A program made the translations under genes and the position numbers. 64,000 nucleotides of DNA from Brucella tritici (lineage in GTDB: Bacteria > Pseudomonadota > Alphaproteobacteria > Rhizobiales > Rhizobiaceae), in the NCBI RefSeq assembly GCF_902825325.1, contig NZ_CADEAR010000004.1, positions 1 through 64,000 of the forward strand, given 5' to 3'. The notes below the pieces were generated by a model. It made no database searches and was not told the DNA's origin. It was given only the letters and a program-made list of their open reading frames with translations. Every line of letters begins with the position of its first letter. Within the stretch, counting starts at the first letter, position 1. Of this stretch, positions 1 through 8,436 are shown in pieces.

Positions 1-840
1 GTCGAGGGGCTGGAAGACCGGACGTCCGCACCTTCGCGGGTGTGGAATCGTATCCCTGACGATATCCGGGATCGCATCATCGCACTGGCGCTCGATCATG
101 CCGACCTGTCACCGCGTGAACTGGCGGTGAAGTTCACTGATACGGAAAGTTATTTTGTATCAGAGGCTTCGGTCTATCGCTTACTCAAGGCTCACGACCT
201 GATCACGTCGCCAGCCTATATTGTCATCAAGGCCAATGACGAGTTCAAGGACAAGACCACGAGGCCGAACGAGATGTGGCAAACCGACTTCACCTACCTG
301 AAGGTCATCGGCTGGGGATGGTTTTACCTATCGACCATCCTCGATGACTACTCCCGCTACATCATCGCCTGGAAGCTGTGCACCAGCATGAAGGTGGATG
401 ACGTCACCGATACACTCGATCTTGCATTGGCCGCCTCAGGCTGTGACAAGGTCAAGGTTGAGCACCGGCCGCGTCTGCTGTCGGACAACGGTTCGTGTTA
501 CGTCGCCTCCGATCTCGGCGAATGGCTGGAGAAATACAAGATCGACCAGGTTCACGGCGCTCCCGGCCACCCGCAGACGCAAGGGAAAATCGAACGCTGG
601 CACCAGACGCTGAAGAACCGCATCCTGCTTGAAAACTACTTCTTCAAGGAGGACCTCGAAGCCCAGATTGCAGCCTTCGTTGAGCATTACAATCATCGCC
701 GTTACCATGAGAGCCTCGACAATCTCACTCCCGCCGACGTCTACTTCGGACGCGGACAGACCATCCTGCTCGAACGCGAAAGGATCAAACGAGACACGAT
801 CAAAAAACGCCGCTTGAACCACCAAGCCAAAGCCGCTTAA
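1..840 (+). CDS. IS3-family transposase (OrfB/integrase core), 5' end outside window
   Basis: Catalyses cut-and-paste or copy-out transposition of an IS3-type element. The reading frame is open from base 1, and the residues encoded before the first possible start (GTG at 40) continue the family pattern (RVWNRIPD), so the gene most likely begins before the window. The catalytic triad is visible: Asp in QTDFTYLKV, Asp in LLSDNGSCY and Glu in GKIERWHQTLK, 35 residues after the second Asp as expected for IS3. A helix-turn-helix-like segment (LSPRELAVKF) precedes the integrase core. The C-terminus is basic. The frame is undisturbed, so the visible part looks intact. Confidence 0.9.
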   Translation, partial: VEGLEDRTSAPSRVWNRIPDDIRDRIIALALDHADLSPRELAVKFTDTESYFVSEASVYRLLKAHDLITSPAYIVIKANDEFKDKTTRPNEMWQTDFTYLKVIGWGWFYLSTILDDYSRYIIAWKLCTSMKVDDVTDTLDLALAASGCDKVKVEHRPRLLSDNGSCYVASDLGEWLEKYKIDQVHGAPGHPQTQGKIERWHQTLKNRILLENYFFKEDLEAQIAAFVEHYNHRRYHESLDNLTPADVYFGRGQTILLERERIKRDTIKKRRLNHQAKAA

Positions 841-915
841 ATCAAACCCCAAACCGAGCCGGAAACTCCAATCTTCAAAAGCACAAATAGTCTCAAATCA
901 TTCGACGACGGACAT
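1..915. mobile_element. Right part of an IS3-family insertion sequence
   Basis: The transposase ends at 840 and is followed by about 75 bases of non-coding sequence. A plausible element end lies near 915, where the sequence finishes with ...gacgacggaca; read on the minus strand this starts TGTCCGTCGTCG, consistent with the TG...CA termini of IS3 elements. The left end is outside the window, so the terminal inverted repeat and target duplication cannot be confirmed. The right boundary is an inference. Confidence 0.55.
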
Positions 916-1043
916 TGCATGACGATCAGCCGTAACTGATCGATATGTTGGTTTAGTGAGGGCAACTGCAGAGGTGCAAGCAGTTCAGCGACCGTAATGG
1001 AGAAAGGTGCTCTGCGCGTCGGAAGGTGAAAAACTCAGGCTCT

Positions 1044-1388
1044 ATGATGAAAAATCTTGCGTATAAACACCGTGCTGAAGCGTTCGTCCTCGTTTCGAAC
1101 CCCGATGAGGCAGGCAAATTTCTACACACCGAATTCAGTGCACAATTTGTGTCGATCGACATTATTGGTCGTGAGAGCGTCATCGGTTTTGGCGACGGTT
1201 ACGCGTTTCTGCGACCCCTCACAAATGGCCTTCACCTTCGGGTGGAGGCGTCGGACTTGGTTACTTTCGTTGGAATACGGTCTCTCCTCACTATCGGCCT
1301 CACTCTCAGCAAAAGGGGACCACAGGTGGGGTTTGACTGGATTTTTGAGAAGGAAGCGCGTTCAAGTGAGATGATCGACGCACTGTGA
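1044..1388 (+). CDS. Small DUF2218-like protein (hypothetical)
   Basis: Unknown function. About 114 residues from the ATG at 1044; a GTG at 1026 and a second ATG at 1047 are in-frame alternatives. The pattern AEAFVLVSNPDEAGKF ... FGDGYAFLRP ... LHLRVEA followed by a helix resembles DUF2218-type small proteins (an A-x-V opening, a F-x-x-G-x-x-x-L strand pair and a terminal helix). The match is from memory and only moderate. It stands alone between the IS3 remnant and the MarR-type gene, with no clear ribosome-binding site, and could be a genomic flank of the element rather than part of the conjugation region. Confidence 0.5.
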   Translation: MMKNLAYKHRAEAFVLVSNPDEAGKFLHTEFSAQFVSIDIIGRESVIGFGDGYAFLRPLTNGLHLRVEASDLVTFVGIRSLLTIGLTLSKRGPQVGFDWIFEKEARSSEMIDAL

Positions 1389-1560
1389 GCGGCTGTCGCT
1401 CATCGGTCACATAAAGGAAGCCCTTCCGATTTGTCAGTGTTCCGATTGGCGATCCCTTATTGCTCTGCGTTGAGGGCTTCATCGAGAAATCCGTTCCCTC
1501 TTGCTTCGACAAGAGTAATCAAAGGTAGGCCCTTCAAATGGATAGTCGGGACCAAAATTC

Positions 1561-1591
1561 ATTTAACTTATAATATACTTATAAGTTAAAT
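1561..1591. repeat. 31-bp AT-rich perfect inverted repeat
   Basis: Arms of 13 bp (atttaacttataa at 1561-1573 and ttataagttaaat at 1579-1591) are perfectly complementary around the 5-base spacer tatac. The right arm ends on the stop codon of the MarR-type gene, so it could act as a weak 3' hairpin for that gene. It is nearly pure A+T and has no GC stem, which fits a protein-binding site better than an intrinsic terminator. Confidence 0.6.
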
Positions 1592-1944
1592 TACTCTGCG
1601 CCGGTGGATCGGATCTGCTCGAATACGTTGCGTGCGAATTCAAACTGCCTCGCCGTTCCCCGACCCATCGAATTGCGTCCAAGCGTCTCGGTGAGGATGC
1701 CACGTTGCACCAGCTGTTCGACCGTTTCGATAACGCCGCCGCGCGTCAATCCGGTAATTTTCATGATAGATGAAAGGGTTAGTGGCTCATGAGCCTGATG
1801 CATCATGTACAGTACATTCAGCATTCCGATCTGTTTGATACGCGATTGCGGCGATTCATCTTCAATCGGTTTTTCCAGAATTTCCCGAAGGCCAAAAAGA
1901 GCCAGCGCCTGGTTTTGCCATCGTTCGCTTAAATTGCTTGCCAT
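1591..1944 (-). CDS. MarR-type winged-helix regulator next to the virB operon
   Basis: Probable DNA-binding repressor of 117 residues. Residues 35-100 have the MarR winged-helix pattern: a helix (IGMLNVLYMMHQAHEP), a helix-turn-helix (LTLSSIMKITGLTRGGVIETVEQLVQRGIL) and a wing containing SMGRGTARQFEF. It is transcribed away from the TrbM-like/virB operon with only 90 bases between the start codons, so control of the conjugation operon and of itself is the simplest inference. No strong Shine-Dalgarno sequence is visible upstream of the ATG; a run of seven T on the plus strand (AAAAAAATG on the coding strand) lies there instead. Confidence 0.75.
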   Translation of the reverse strand: MASNLSERWQNQALALFGLREILEKPIEDESPQSRIKQIGMLNVLYMMHQAHEPLTLSSIMKITGLTRGGVIETVEQLVQRGILTETLGRNSMGRGTARQFEFARNVFEQIRSTGAE

Positions 1945-2034
1945 TTTTTTAACTATGGATTATTTGTATAGTAAGGGAGTTGAGGCGCAACGAGTTCTGA
2001 CAACTTGCCCAACAACAATCGGAGGATAGGAGGC
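1945..2034. promoter_or_regulatory. Divergent promoter region of the MarR-type gene and virB operon
   Basis: Ninety bases separate the two divergent starts. An imperfect dyad with ACTAT at 1952-1956 and ATAGT at 1968-1972 (11-base spacer) sits in an AT-rich stretch that would overlap core promoters in both directions, a typical position for an operator. A GGAGG at 2021-2025 gives a well-spaced ribosome-binding site for the ATG at 2035. Regulator binding is inferred from position only. Confidence 0.45.
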
Positions 2035-2574
2035 ATGAGCAACTTTCTCTTTCATGGTACCATCGCAGTTTTCGGACTCGGTGCATTATATCTCGGTTCC
2101 AGTCAAAACGCTCGTGCCGATGACTGGGGTTGTAAAGTTATCTTGTGCTTATCCAATTCCGGTGGGGCCACGCAATATGCACAATGCCGTCCACCGGTGC
2201 AAAAGCTATGGCGGTGGCTTGCCAGAGGCAAGTCGTTTCCAACCTGCAGCAGCGCAGGGTTTGAGAGCTCACGTCCTCGCTACGAACCGTATTATTGTAA
2301 TGACGGTTATCGCCTTACCGTTTCTTACGCTGATCGCAGACGCGTAGTGTCTTGCGTCTCCACTTCGGCGCAGGCTGTAAACAGCAGCCTGTGCAAACAT
2401 CGCAGCGAACAGCTTCGCAATGACGATAGCCTGTTCGTTGATGCCAAATGGCAGTACGAAAAAGGCTACCCTCAGTGTATGGGCCATAAAACTGCTCGAC
2501 CTCTTGTTCGCGAAAAACCTAACTACATTGATGTTACGATCGACGGTGTCGGCAAGCAGAGGGTGTGGTTCTAG
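2035..2574 (+). CDS. Secreted TrbM/KikA-like conjugation protein
   Basis: Probable accessory protein of the conjugation machinery, exported to the periplasm. The 179-residue product has a signal peptide (residues 1-27, ending SSQNARA-DDW) followed by a Cys-rich mature part. The opening DWGCKVILCLSNSGG ... YAQCRPPVQKLW ... SFPTC is the pattern of TrbM-type proteins of type IV secretion clusters. Further Cys residues (YYCNDGY, VVSCVST, SLCKH, PQCMGH) suggest disulphides. It is the first gene of the virB operon and ends 2 bases before virB1. The family name rests on motif memory; the export signal is clear. Confidence 0.65.
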   Translation: MSNFLFHGTIAVFGLGALYLGSSQNARADDWGCKVILCLSNSGGATQYAQCRPPVQKLWRWLARGKSFPTCSSAGFESSRPRYEPYYCNDGYRLTVSYADRRRVVSCVSTSAQAVNSSLCKHRSEQLRNDDSLFVDAKWQYEKGYPQCMGHKTARPLVREKPNYIDVTIDGVGKQRVWF

Positions 2575-2576
2575 TC

Positions 2577-3239
2577 ATGCCCGTATCGTTTGTCGATCTT
2601 GCCCACAACTGCGCGCCGTCCGTTGCTACCGAAACGCTTGCCGGTATTATCAGCCTCGAAAGCCGTTTCGAACCATTTAACATCCGCATCAATAACGGCC
2701 CCCCTTTAAAGCAACAGCCGGCCTCAAAAGCCGAGGCGATAGAAGTCGCCGCTGCCCTGGCCGCCGGGCATCAGGACATTCAGCTTGGTCTCGCGGGATT
2801 AGGTCTTGATGACCTCAGTAGGCTCAACCTCACGATCGCGGAAGCTTTCGATCCGTGCCTCAATCTGAAAGCGACCGCGACACTGCTTGACAGCACCTAT
2901 CGTCGCGCGATCCAGGCCGGTGCTGATGAAACCGAAGCTGGGAAGATCATGCTTCAGTCATTTTACGGTGGCGGAGATATCTCTGCCGGTTCATCCGCCG
3001 AATATGACAGTCAGGTTCAACGTGAGATTGAACGGCTAAAATCAACGAGCGCGACGTTGAGTGTCGGCAACAGTCAAGATGGACAGCGCGAAGAATGGGC
3101 CGATGCTACATCAAACGCTGTCGCAGAGAATCTCGGCCGGAAGGCCACCTCCGACGCCACCGCGCCTTCCTGGGATGTCTTCAAGTCCAGGCGTCAGTCG
3201 TCGGTCCTCGTTTTCCAGAACCAGCGTGGAGGAGAATGA
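2577..3239 (+). CDS. virB1: VirB1 lytic transglycosylase
   Basis: Periplasmic muramidase that opens peptidoglycan locally for assembly of the type IV secretion channel. About 220 residues. The SLT catalytic glutamate is visible at about residue 28 in AGIISLESRFEPFNIRIN, followed by the family pattern of a helical domain (GLAGLGLDDLSRLNLTIAEAF, AFDPCLNLKATATLL). The C-terminal third is Ser/Gln-rich and probably unstructured. No clear signal peptide is seen with the ATG at 2577, and none is gained from the upstream GTG at 2565. It overlaps nothing and lies 1 base before virB2. Confidence 0.88.
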   Translation: MPVSFVDLAHNCAPSVATETLAGIISLESRFEPFNIRINNGPPLKQQPASKAEAIEVAAALAAGHQDIQLGLAGLGLDDLSRLNLTIAEAFDPCLNLKATATLLDSTYRRAIQAGADETEAGKIMLQSFYGGGDISAGSSAEYDSQVQREIERLKSTSATLSVGNSQDGQREEWADATSNAVAENLGRKATSDATAPSWDVFKSRRQSSVLVFQNQRGGE

Positions 3240-3240
3240 A

Positions 3241-3540
3241 ATGACCTATGGTTACCGTATGCGCTCGATTGCAACGTCCGCCATTATGACGACCATAATT
3301 TTCGCAACCCTGGTCGAACCGGCCTTCGCCCAGGCCGCAGGCATCGAGTCCATCCTTCAGAACATCGTCGATCTCCTCACAGGCAATATCTTCAAGTTGA
3401 TCGCGACCATCGCGGTCATACTGATCGCAGTCGCCTGGATGTTCGGTTACATGGACCTCCGTCGGGCTGGCTACTGGATCATCGGAATCGGCGTGATAGC
3501 CGGTTCTTCCGAGCTTGTCAGCACGATTGTCGGGAGTTGA
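3241..3540 (+). CDS. virB2: VirB2 major pilin subunit
   Basis: Pilin of the conjugative T pilus. The 99-residue precursor has a long signal peptide with a likely cleavage near residue 30 (VEPAFA-QAAG) and two hydrophobic helices (residues about 50-68 and 75-95) joined by a short polar loop YMDLRRAGYW, the classical VirB2 topology. Length and position between virB1 and virB3 agree. The ATG at 3241 follows the virB1 stop after 1 base; a GGAGGAG ribosome-binding site lies inside the end of virB1. Confidence 0.92.
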   Translation: MTYGYRMRSIATSAIMTTIIFATLVEPAFAQAAGIESILQNIVDLLTGNIFKLIATIAVILIAVAWMFGYMDLRRAGYWIIGIGVIAGSSELVSTIVGS

Positions 3541-3544
3541 GGCA

Positions 3545-3886
3545 ATGTCGATCTCAAAGCCTGTGCTTGAGGAAGATACACTGTTCATCGCCTGTACCCG
3601 ACCTGCCATGTTCGCAGGTGTCACCATGGAAGCCATGGGCATGAACGTCATCGCAACGACGATTTTCTATCTCGCAGCCGGTTCTGTTGTCTATGCGCTC
3701 GTAGGTGTGGTTTTTCATTGCATCTTCCGCGCGCTCGTCAAGCACGATCACAACATGTTTCGTATCGCCGTAGCCTGGGTCGAGACGCGTGGCCGGTCGC
3801 GAAACACCTCCCTGTGGGGTGGTGGCTCGGTCACGCCGCTCAGACTCTCCCGCCGCTTCGACGAAAGGGATCTCGGTCTTGCCTGA
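3545..3886 (+). CDS. virB3: VirB3 inner-membrane protein
   Basis: Small inner-membrane component that associates with VirB4 and the pilin pool. 113 residues. The N-terminus carries the family motif LFIACTRPAMFAGVTMEA, followed by one long hydrophobic region (residues about 33-60) and a basic tail. Its last codons overlap the start of virB4, suggesting translational coupling. Length and order match the family. Confidence 0.9.
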   Translation: MSISKPVLEEDTLFIACTRPAMFAGVTMEAMGMNVIATTIFYLAAGSVVYALVGVVFHCIFRALVKHDHNMFRIAVAWVETRGRSRNTSLWGGGSVTPLRLSRRFDERDLGLA

Positions 3887-6260
3887 TACCGCAATCTTCA
3901 AATCCCGAGAGCTCGGTCCCGAAACTTTTATTCCTTACGTGCGTCACGTCGATGAAACGACAATCGCCTTGAACTCGCGTTCGCTCATGGTGATGATTGC
4001 ACTTGAAGGCGTTTCGTTCGAAACTGCAGATGTTCTGGATATCAACGCTCTGCACCGCGATATCAACACGCTGTACAGGAACATCGCCGATGAGCGGCTC
4101 GCACTATGGACCCATCTGATCCGTCGGCGTGACAAGACCTATCCCGATGGACGGTTTAAAGCGAAATTCTCCGCTCAACTCAACGAAAATTATCGCCAGC
4201 GAATGGTGAGCGAAGATCTTTTTCGCAATGATCTATATCTGACGATCATCTGGTCACCGCTGCGCGATCCTGCCGAAAAAGCGGCAAACCTGCTTTCGCG
4301 TCTGGTCCGTGCGCGCAACGGCGATATCGAATTCGACCACGAGGCACTTAAACAACTCCGCGACAAGGTGGTCGACATCACAGCAGGATTGAAACGCTTC
4401 GAGCCGCGAGTGTTATCGCTGTACAATGCCGATGGCCTGCTTTTTTCCGAACCGTGCGAAGTCTTGCATCAACTCGTCGGCGGACGAAGGGAGCCGATCC
4501 CGCTCACAGAGGGACGCATTGCCTCGGCGATCTATTCTGATCGTGTTATTTTCGGTCGGGAGACAATCGAAATCCGGCACGAGGCTGAAAGCCGTTTTAC
4601 TGGGATGCTGAGTCTCAAGGAATATCCCGCTACCACGAAGCCGGGCATGTTGGATATTGTCCTGATTAGCCCCTTCGAGCTGATTTTGTCGCAATCCTTT
4701 TCCTTCGTCTCGAAGGCCGACGCCCGCACAATTATGGGTCGCAAACAAAACCAGATGCTCAGCAGCGGTGACAAGGCTGCTTCGCAGATCGAAGAGCTCG
4801 ACGATGCCATGGACGATCTGGAATCCAACCGTTTTGTTCTCGGCGAGCATCATCTGTCACTGGCAGTGTTTGGCTCTTCAGTGAAAGAACTGGGCGATCA
4901 TCTCGCCAAAGCACGCGCTGGCCTCACCAATGGCGGTGCTGTTGTCGCGCGCGAAGACCTTGGTCTCGAAGCTGCGTGGTGGGCTCAACTCCCTGGTAAT
5001 TTCAGGTATCGCGCGCGTTCCGGTGCAATTACCTCACGGAATTTCGCAGCACTGTCGCCGTTCCACTCCTATCCGGCCGGCCAGAAGGACGACAACGAAT
5101 GGGGGGCTGCCATCGCGCTCCTCAAAACCGCATCCGGTTCGCCATACTATTTCAATTTCCATTACGGTGACCTCGGCAACGCCTTCATTTGCGGGCCCTC
5201 GGGCGCTGGCAAGACCGTGTTGCTCAATTTCATGTTGTCCCAGCTTGAAAAGCACGATCCGCACGTGGTCTTTTTCGATAAGGACCGCGGCGCCGATCTC
5301 TACATCCGTGCCGCCGGTGGCACCTATCATCCGCTTAAAAACGGAAAGCCCACCGGTTGTGCGCCACTTAAGGCACTCGACCTGACGCCAGAAAACAAGA
5401 TCTTCCTCGCGGACTGGATCGGAAAGCTGGTGGGGTCGTTGTCGGGTCAGTTGTCTGTCACCGAACTGCGCGACATTGCCACCGCCATCGATGGGCTTGC
5501 GGATCTTCCGGTGGAACAACGTACGATCGGTGCGCTCCGGACTTTCCTCGACAATACGACCCCCGAAGGTATCGCCGCCCGGTTGCGCCGATGGGAGAGC
5601 GGAGGGCCGCTAGGCTGGGTCTTCGACAATGTCAATGAGGAAACCGGATTCGCAGAATTCGGGGTTGGTGGAAAACTGGTCGGATATGACATGACCGACT
5701 TCCTCGATAATGAGGAAATCCGCTCGCCTTTGATGGCTTATCTTTTCTATCGCGTGGAGCAACTCATCGACGGTAGGCGCATTGTCATCGTCATTGACGA
5801 GTTCTGGAAGGCTTTGCAGGATGACGCCTTCCTCGACCTTGCACAGAACAAGCTCAAGACGATCCGCAAGCAAAATGGTCTCATGCTTTTTGCGACGCAA
5901 AGTCCTCGTGACGCCATCAACTCATCGATCGCCCACACCATCATAGAGCAGTGCCCAACGCAAATTTTTCTTCCGAACGCACGCGGAAGCCATGCCGACT
6001 ACGTCGATGGTTTCAAACTGACAGAACGTGAATACGAGCTGATCGCACGCGAACTCAGTGTCGAAAGCCGCCGCTTCGTTCTCAAGCAAGGTCATAACAG
6101 CGTCGTCGCCGAATTGAACCTCCACGGCTTTGACGATGAACTCGCCATTCTTTCCGGTCGGACTGCCAATGTCGAACTTGCAGACGCAATTCGAAGTGAA
6201 GTCGGCGACGGGCTTGAAAACTGGATACCCCTTTTCCAGGAAAGAAGGAGTGCAAGCTGA
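3879..6260 (+). CDS. virB4: VirB4 secretion ATPase
   Basis: Cytoplasmic-face ATPase that powers pilus assembly and substrate transfer. About 793 residues. An N-terminal CagE/TrbE-type domain is followed by the P-loop AFICGPSGAGKTVLLNF (about residues 435-450) and a Walker B-like strand RRIVIVIDEFWKAL (about 632-645), then MLFATQSPRDAI. No ATG lies near the natural N-terminus: the TTG at 3879 (MPDTAIFKSREL) is preceded by GAAAGGGA at a good distance and overlaps the virB3 stop, so TTG is chosen. Extension to 3789 would overlap most of the virB3 tail and is not family-like. Its stop overlaps the virB5 start by one base. Confidence 0.93.
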   Translation: MPDTAIFKSRELGPETFIPYVRHVDETTIALNSRSLMVMIALEGVSFETADVLDINALHRDINTLYRNIADERLALWTHLIRRRDKTYPDGRFKAKFSAQLNENYRQRMVSEDLFRNDLYLTIIWSPLRDPAEKAANLLSRLVRARNGDIEFDHEALKQLRDKVVDITAGLKRFEPRVLSLYNADGLLFSEPCEVLHQLVGGRREPIPLTEGRIASAIYSDRVIFGRETIEIRHEAESRFTGMLSLKEYPATTKPGMLDIVLISPFELILSQSFSFVSKADARTIMGRKQNQMLSSGDKAASQIEELDDAMDDLESNRFVLGEHHLSLAVFGSSVKELGDHLAKARAGLTNGGAVVAREDLGLEAAWWAQLPGNFRYRARSGAITSRNFAALSPFHSYPAGQKDDNEWGAAIALLKTASGSPYYFNFHYGDLGNAFICGPSGAGKTVLLNFMLSQLEKHDPHVVFFDKDRGADLYIRAAGGTYHPLKNGKPTGCAPLKALDLTPENKIFLADWIGKLVGSLSGQLSVTELRDIATAIDGLADLPVEQRTIGALRTFLDNTTPEGIAARLRRWESGGPLGWVFDNVNEETGFAEFGVGGKLVGYDMTDFLDNEEIRSPLMAYLFYRVEQLIDGRRIVIVIDEFWKALQDDAFLDLAQNKLKTIRKQNGLMLFATQSPRDAINSSIAHTIIEQCPTQIFLPNARGSHADYVDGFKLTEREYELIARELSVESRRFVLKQGHNSVVAELNLHGFDDELAILSGRTANVELADAIRSEVGDGLENWIPLFQERRSAS

Positions 6261-6958
6261 TGATTGCGAATAGAATTCAGTGCGTGGCCATTGTTGCGGC
6301 GCTGATCTTCTCAGCCGGGACTGCGAGCGGTGAAGGAATCCCTGTCATCGACAGAACATCAATCCTCAAGCACATGGAGAGTATCGCGCAACTGAAATCG
6401 CAACTCGATGCGCTCCATCAGCAGATCGAGCAGGCGCAGCAACTTTATGGTTCGCTCAACAAACTGACCGACATGGCCGATGTTGCCAGCGTTCTTAACG
6501 ATCCGGTCATTCGCAAGGCGTTGCCTCCAGATTTCGCAGCCATTGAAAGCTTGTTCAAGGGCGACGGATCAGGCTCGATCGGACAATCTGCTTCAAAATT
6601 TCTCGAAGGCAATTCCCGTTATCGGACCGACGCCGACGATTACTACGCAAAGGAGTTATCGCGCATTCAGAACAATAATGCCGGGCAGATGAGTATAGGT
6701 CAGCAGATCTACGATGTAGCTACCAAACGCATCGACGGGATCGATGAGTTGCGAGAGAAAATATCTTCCGCCAGCGATGCCAAGGAGATCGCTGACCTCC
6801 AGGCCCGGCTTCAGGCCGAACAGGCATTCCTCCAGACAGATGTCTTGCGAATGGAAGGTCTGCAAATGCTTCAGCGCACACAAACCCGGGTCGACGAACA
6901 ACGCAAGGCCGAAGACTGGCGCAAGCGCATGGATTCGATGAAAGCGGTATTGCAATGA
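6260..6958 (+). CDS. virB5: VirB5 minor pilin
   Basis: Periplasmic pilus-tip adhesin-like protein. 232 residues with a signal peptide (residues 1-24, ending GTASG-EG). The rest is strongly helical, with coiled-coil segments such as IAQLKSQLDALHQQIEQAQQ near residues 40-60 and ADLQARLQAEQAFLQTDVLR near 175-195, as in VirB5/TraC proteins. The start overlaps the virB4 stop (TGATG) and the stop overlaps the eex start (ATGA). Confidence 0.88.
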   Translation: MIANRIQCVAIVAALIFSAGTASGEGIPVIDRTSILKHMESIAQLKSQLDALHQQIEQAQQLYGSLNKLTDMADVASVLNDPVIRKALPPDFAAIESLFKGDGSGSIGQSASKFLEGNSRYRTDADDYYAKELSRIQNNNAGQMSIGQQIYDVATKRIDGIDELREKISSASDAKEIADLQARLQAEQAFLQTDVLRMEGLQMLQRTQTRVDEQRKAEDWRKRMDSMKAVLQ

Positions 6959-7188
6959 AACGGCTTGTTTCGATTGCTGTCCTTGTCTGTGCGACTGGCT
7001 GCTCTGAAGAAAGAAATCCAACCCTTCCCGTTGAGGTGCTGATGGCGGACGAGACGCTGCTCAACCGCATCCTTGCTGAATGCCGCAATGATCCGGGCCA
7101 ACTGCGCGGCACGCCAGGGTGTGTGAACGCCGAAGCGGCGGACGGAAAACGAAGGCTACGCAAGATGCGCGAAACGTTGGGGAATTGA
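6955..7188 (+). CDS. Entry-exclusion-like lipoprotein (EexN type)
   Basis: Probable small lipoprotein that blocks redundant DNA entry from cells carrying the same element. 77 residues with a lipoprotein signal whose lipobox is LVCATGC (Cys16) and a short mature part with two more Cys (AECRNDPG, GTPGCVNAEAADGKRR). The CVNAEAA...R ending is typical of EexN-family proteins. The position between virB5 and virB6 is the usual one for eex genes. The function is inferred from family and location. Confidence 0.8.
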   Translation: MKRLVSIAVLVCATGCSEERNPTLPVEVLMADETLLNRILAECRNDPGQLRGTPGCVNAEAADGKRRLRKMRETLGN

Positions 7189-7192
7189 TGCG

Positions 7193-8137
7193 ATGTATCA
7201 GGTGTTCGACTTTATCGACGGGCAGTTCAAACAACCACTGGAAACGTTTGTTTCGGATGGAACATTGAACATCGCACAATGGATAACAGGCCCGTTGACC
7301 GCTGCCGTCACCCTATACATCGTGCTTTATGGTTATCTGGTACTGCGCGGCTCGGTTAGCGAGCCGATCCTCGAATTCGTGTTCCGGGCGATCAAGCTCG
7401 CGATTATCGTAACGCTGGTCAAGAACGCCGGCGATTACCAGACCTACGTCACGAACGTTTTCTTCAATGTGCTCCCGCATGAAATTGCCGGGGCACTCAA
7501 CTCTGGTCCGGCTCCAGGTGCCAGCACTTTTGACAGTCTTCTGGACAAGGGACAGGCGTCCGCCACCGACATCTGGTCGCGCGCTTCCTGGCCCATCGAT
7601 ATTGTTACAGGCGTTGCAGGAATTTTGGTGATCGCGGTGAGCTTTCTGGTTGCCGGCATTGGCTATGTCGTCTCGCTTTATGCGCGTCTGGCATTGGCAA
7701 TCATACTGGCGGTCGGGCCCATCTTCGTTGCACTGGCTCTGTTTCAGTCCACAAGGCGTTTCACCGAGGCCTGGATCGGACAACTCGTCAATTTCGTCAT
7801 TCTGCAAGTCCTCGTCGTTGCGGTGGGATCGTTGCTGATCTCGTGTATCGATTCCACCTTTACTGCCATCGATGCCTATTCCGACGTCCTCATGCGTCCG
7901 ATTGCCCTTTGCGCAATCGGGATCGCCGCACTCTACGTTTTTTATCAACTCCCACATATTGCTTCGGCGCTCGCTGCCGGAGGCGCATCGCTTGCCTATG
8001 GTTACAGCACAGCGCGTGATGCTCATGAGGGTATGCTTGCGCGAAGCACCAGAAGCACCAGATGCACCGGGCGCGCCCTTAAACGCACTGTTCGTCTCGT
8101 GGGGCGAACGGTTGGCCCCAGAGGCGCGAACACATGA
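7193..8137 (+). CDS. virB6: VirB6 polytopic channel protein
   Basis: Inner-membrane protein that takes part in substrate passage through the type IV channel. 314 residues with at least five hydrophobic helices (about residues 33-52, 60-78, 145-170, 175-195, 200-225, 235-260). The TrbL/VirB6 pattern LALAIILAVGPIFVALALF is clear, followed by a Trp (AWIGQLVNFV). The C-terminus is basic (TRSTRCTGRALKRTVRLVGR), so it should lie in the cytoplasm. Starts 4 bases after eex. Confidence 0.9.
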   Translation: MYQVFDFIDGQFKQPLETFVSDGTLNIAQWITGPLTAAVTLYIVLYGYLVLRGSVSEPILEFVFRAIKLAIIVTLVKNAGDYQTYVTNVFFNVLPHEIAGALNSGPAPGASTFDSLLDKGQASATDIWSRASWPIDIVTGVAGILVIAVSFLVAGIGYVVSLYARLALAIILAVGPIFVALALFQSTRRFTEAWIGQLVNFVILQVLVVAVGSLLISCIDSTFTAIDAYSDVLMRPIALCAIGIAALYVFYQLPHIASALAAGGASLAYGYSTARDAHEGMLARSTRSTRCTGRALKRTVRLVGRTVGPRGANT

Positions 8138-8165
8138 CGTTATCGAAAAGAAGAGGTTTTTCCCG

Positions 8166-8432
8166 ATGAACAGATTTTTCTGGTCCGTTGCGCTGGCCAC
8201 ATTGCTTGCCGGCTGCGCATCGTTGAACTATCCCTTGCCGAAGTGCGATGGCCAGACCCGCCGTCCGCTCAATCGCGCTATGTGGGAATGGGATGAAAAC
8301 CGAAACCTGAAACCCCATCGCCAGGATACAAGATCATCAATGTCAGCATTGCCTTACGTTGAGCAGGGCAAAGAACCTGCGGCGTTTGCCCATCTCGATA
8401 TCGCTGCATCGCATCGTTCTTGCGCGGGGTGA
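8166..8432 (+). CDS. virB7: VirB7 lipoprotein
   Basis: Outer-membrane lipoprotein of the core complex, expected to stabilise VirB9. About 88 residues from the ATG at 8166. The lipobox is ATLLAGC with Cys17. The mature part (LNYPLPKCDGQTRRPLNRAM) has one more Cys. The length exceeds that of Agrobacterium VirB7 (55 residues), and the last 25 residues run up to the virB8 ribosome-binding site, so the tail may be less conserved. The assignment relies on the lipobox and the place between virB6 and virB8. Confidence 0.78.
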   Translation: MNRFFWSVALATLLAGCASLNYPLPKCDGQTRRPLNRAMWEWDENRNLKPHRQDTRSSMSALPYVEQGKEPAAFAHLDIAASHRSCAG

Positions 8433-8436
8433 GGAG

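Noticed and set aside
1306..1512. Minus-strand 68-codon frame near the DUF2218-like gene
   Set aside because: Partly antisense to the more credible plus-strand gene; no supporting features.
7313..8200. Minus-strand open frame of 295 codons
   Set aside because: Antisense to virB6 and virB7; low-complexity charged product without recognisable domain.
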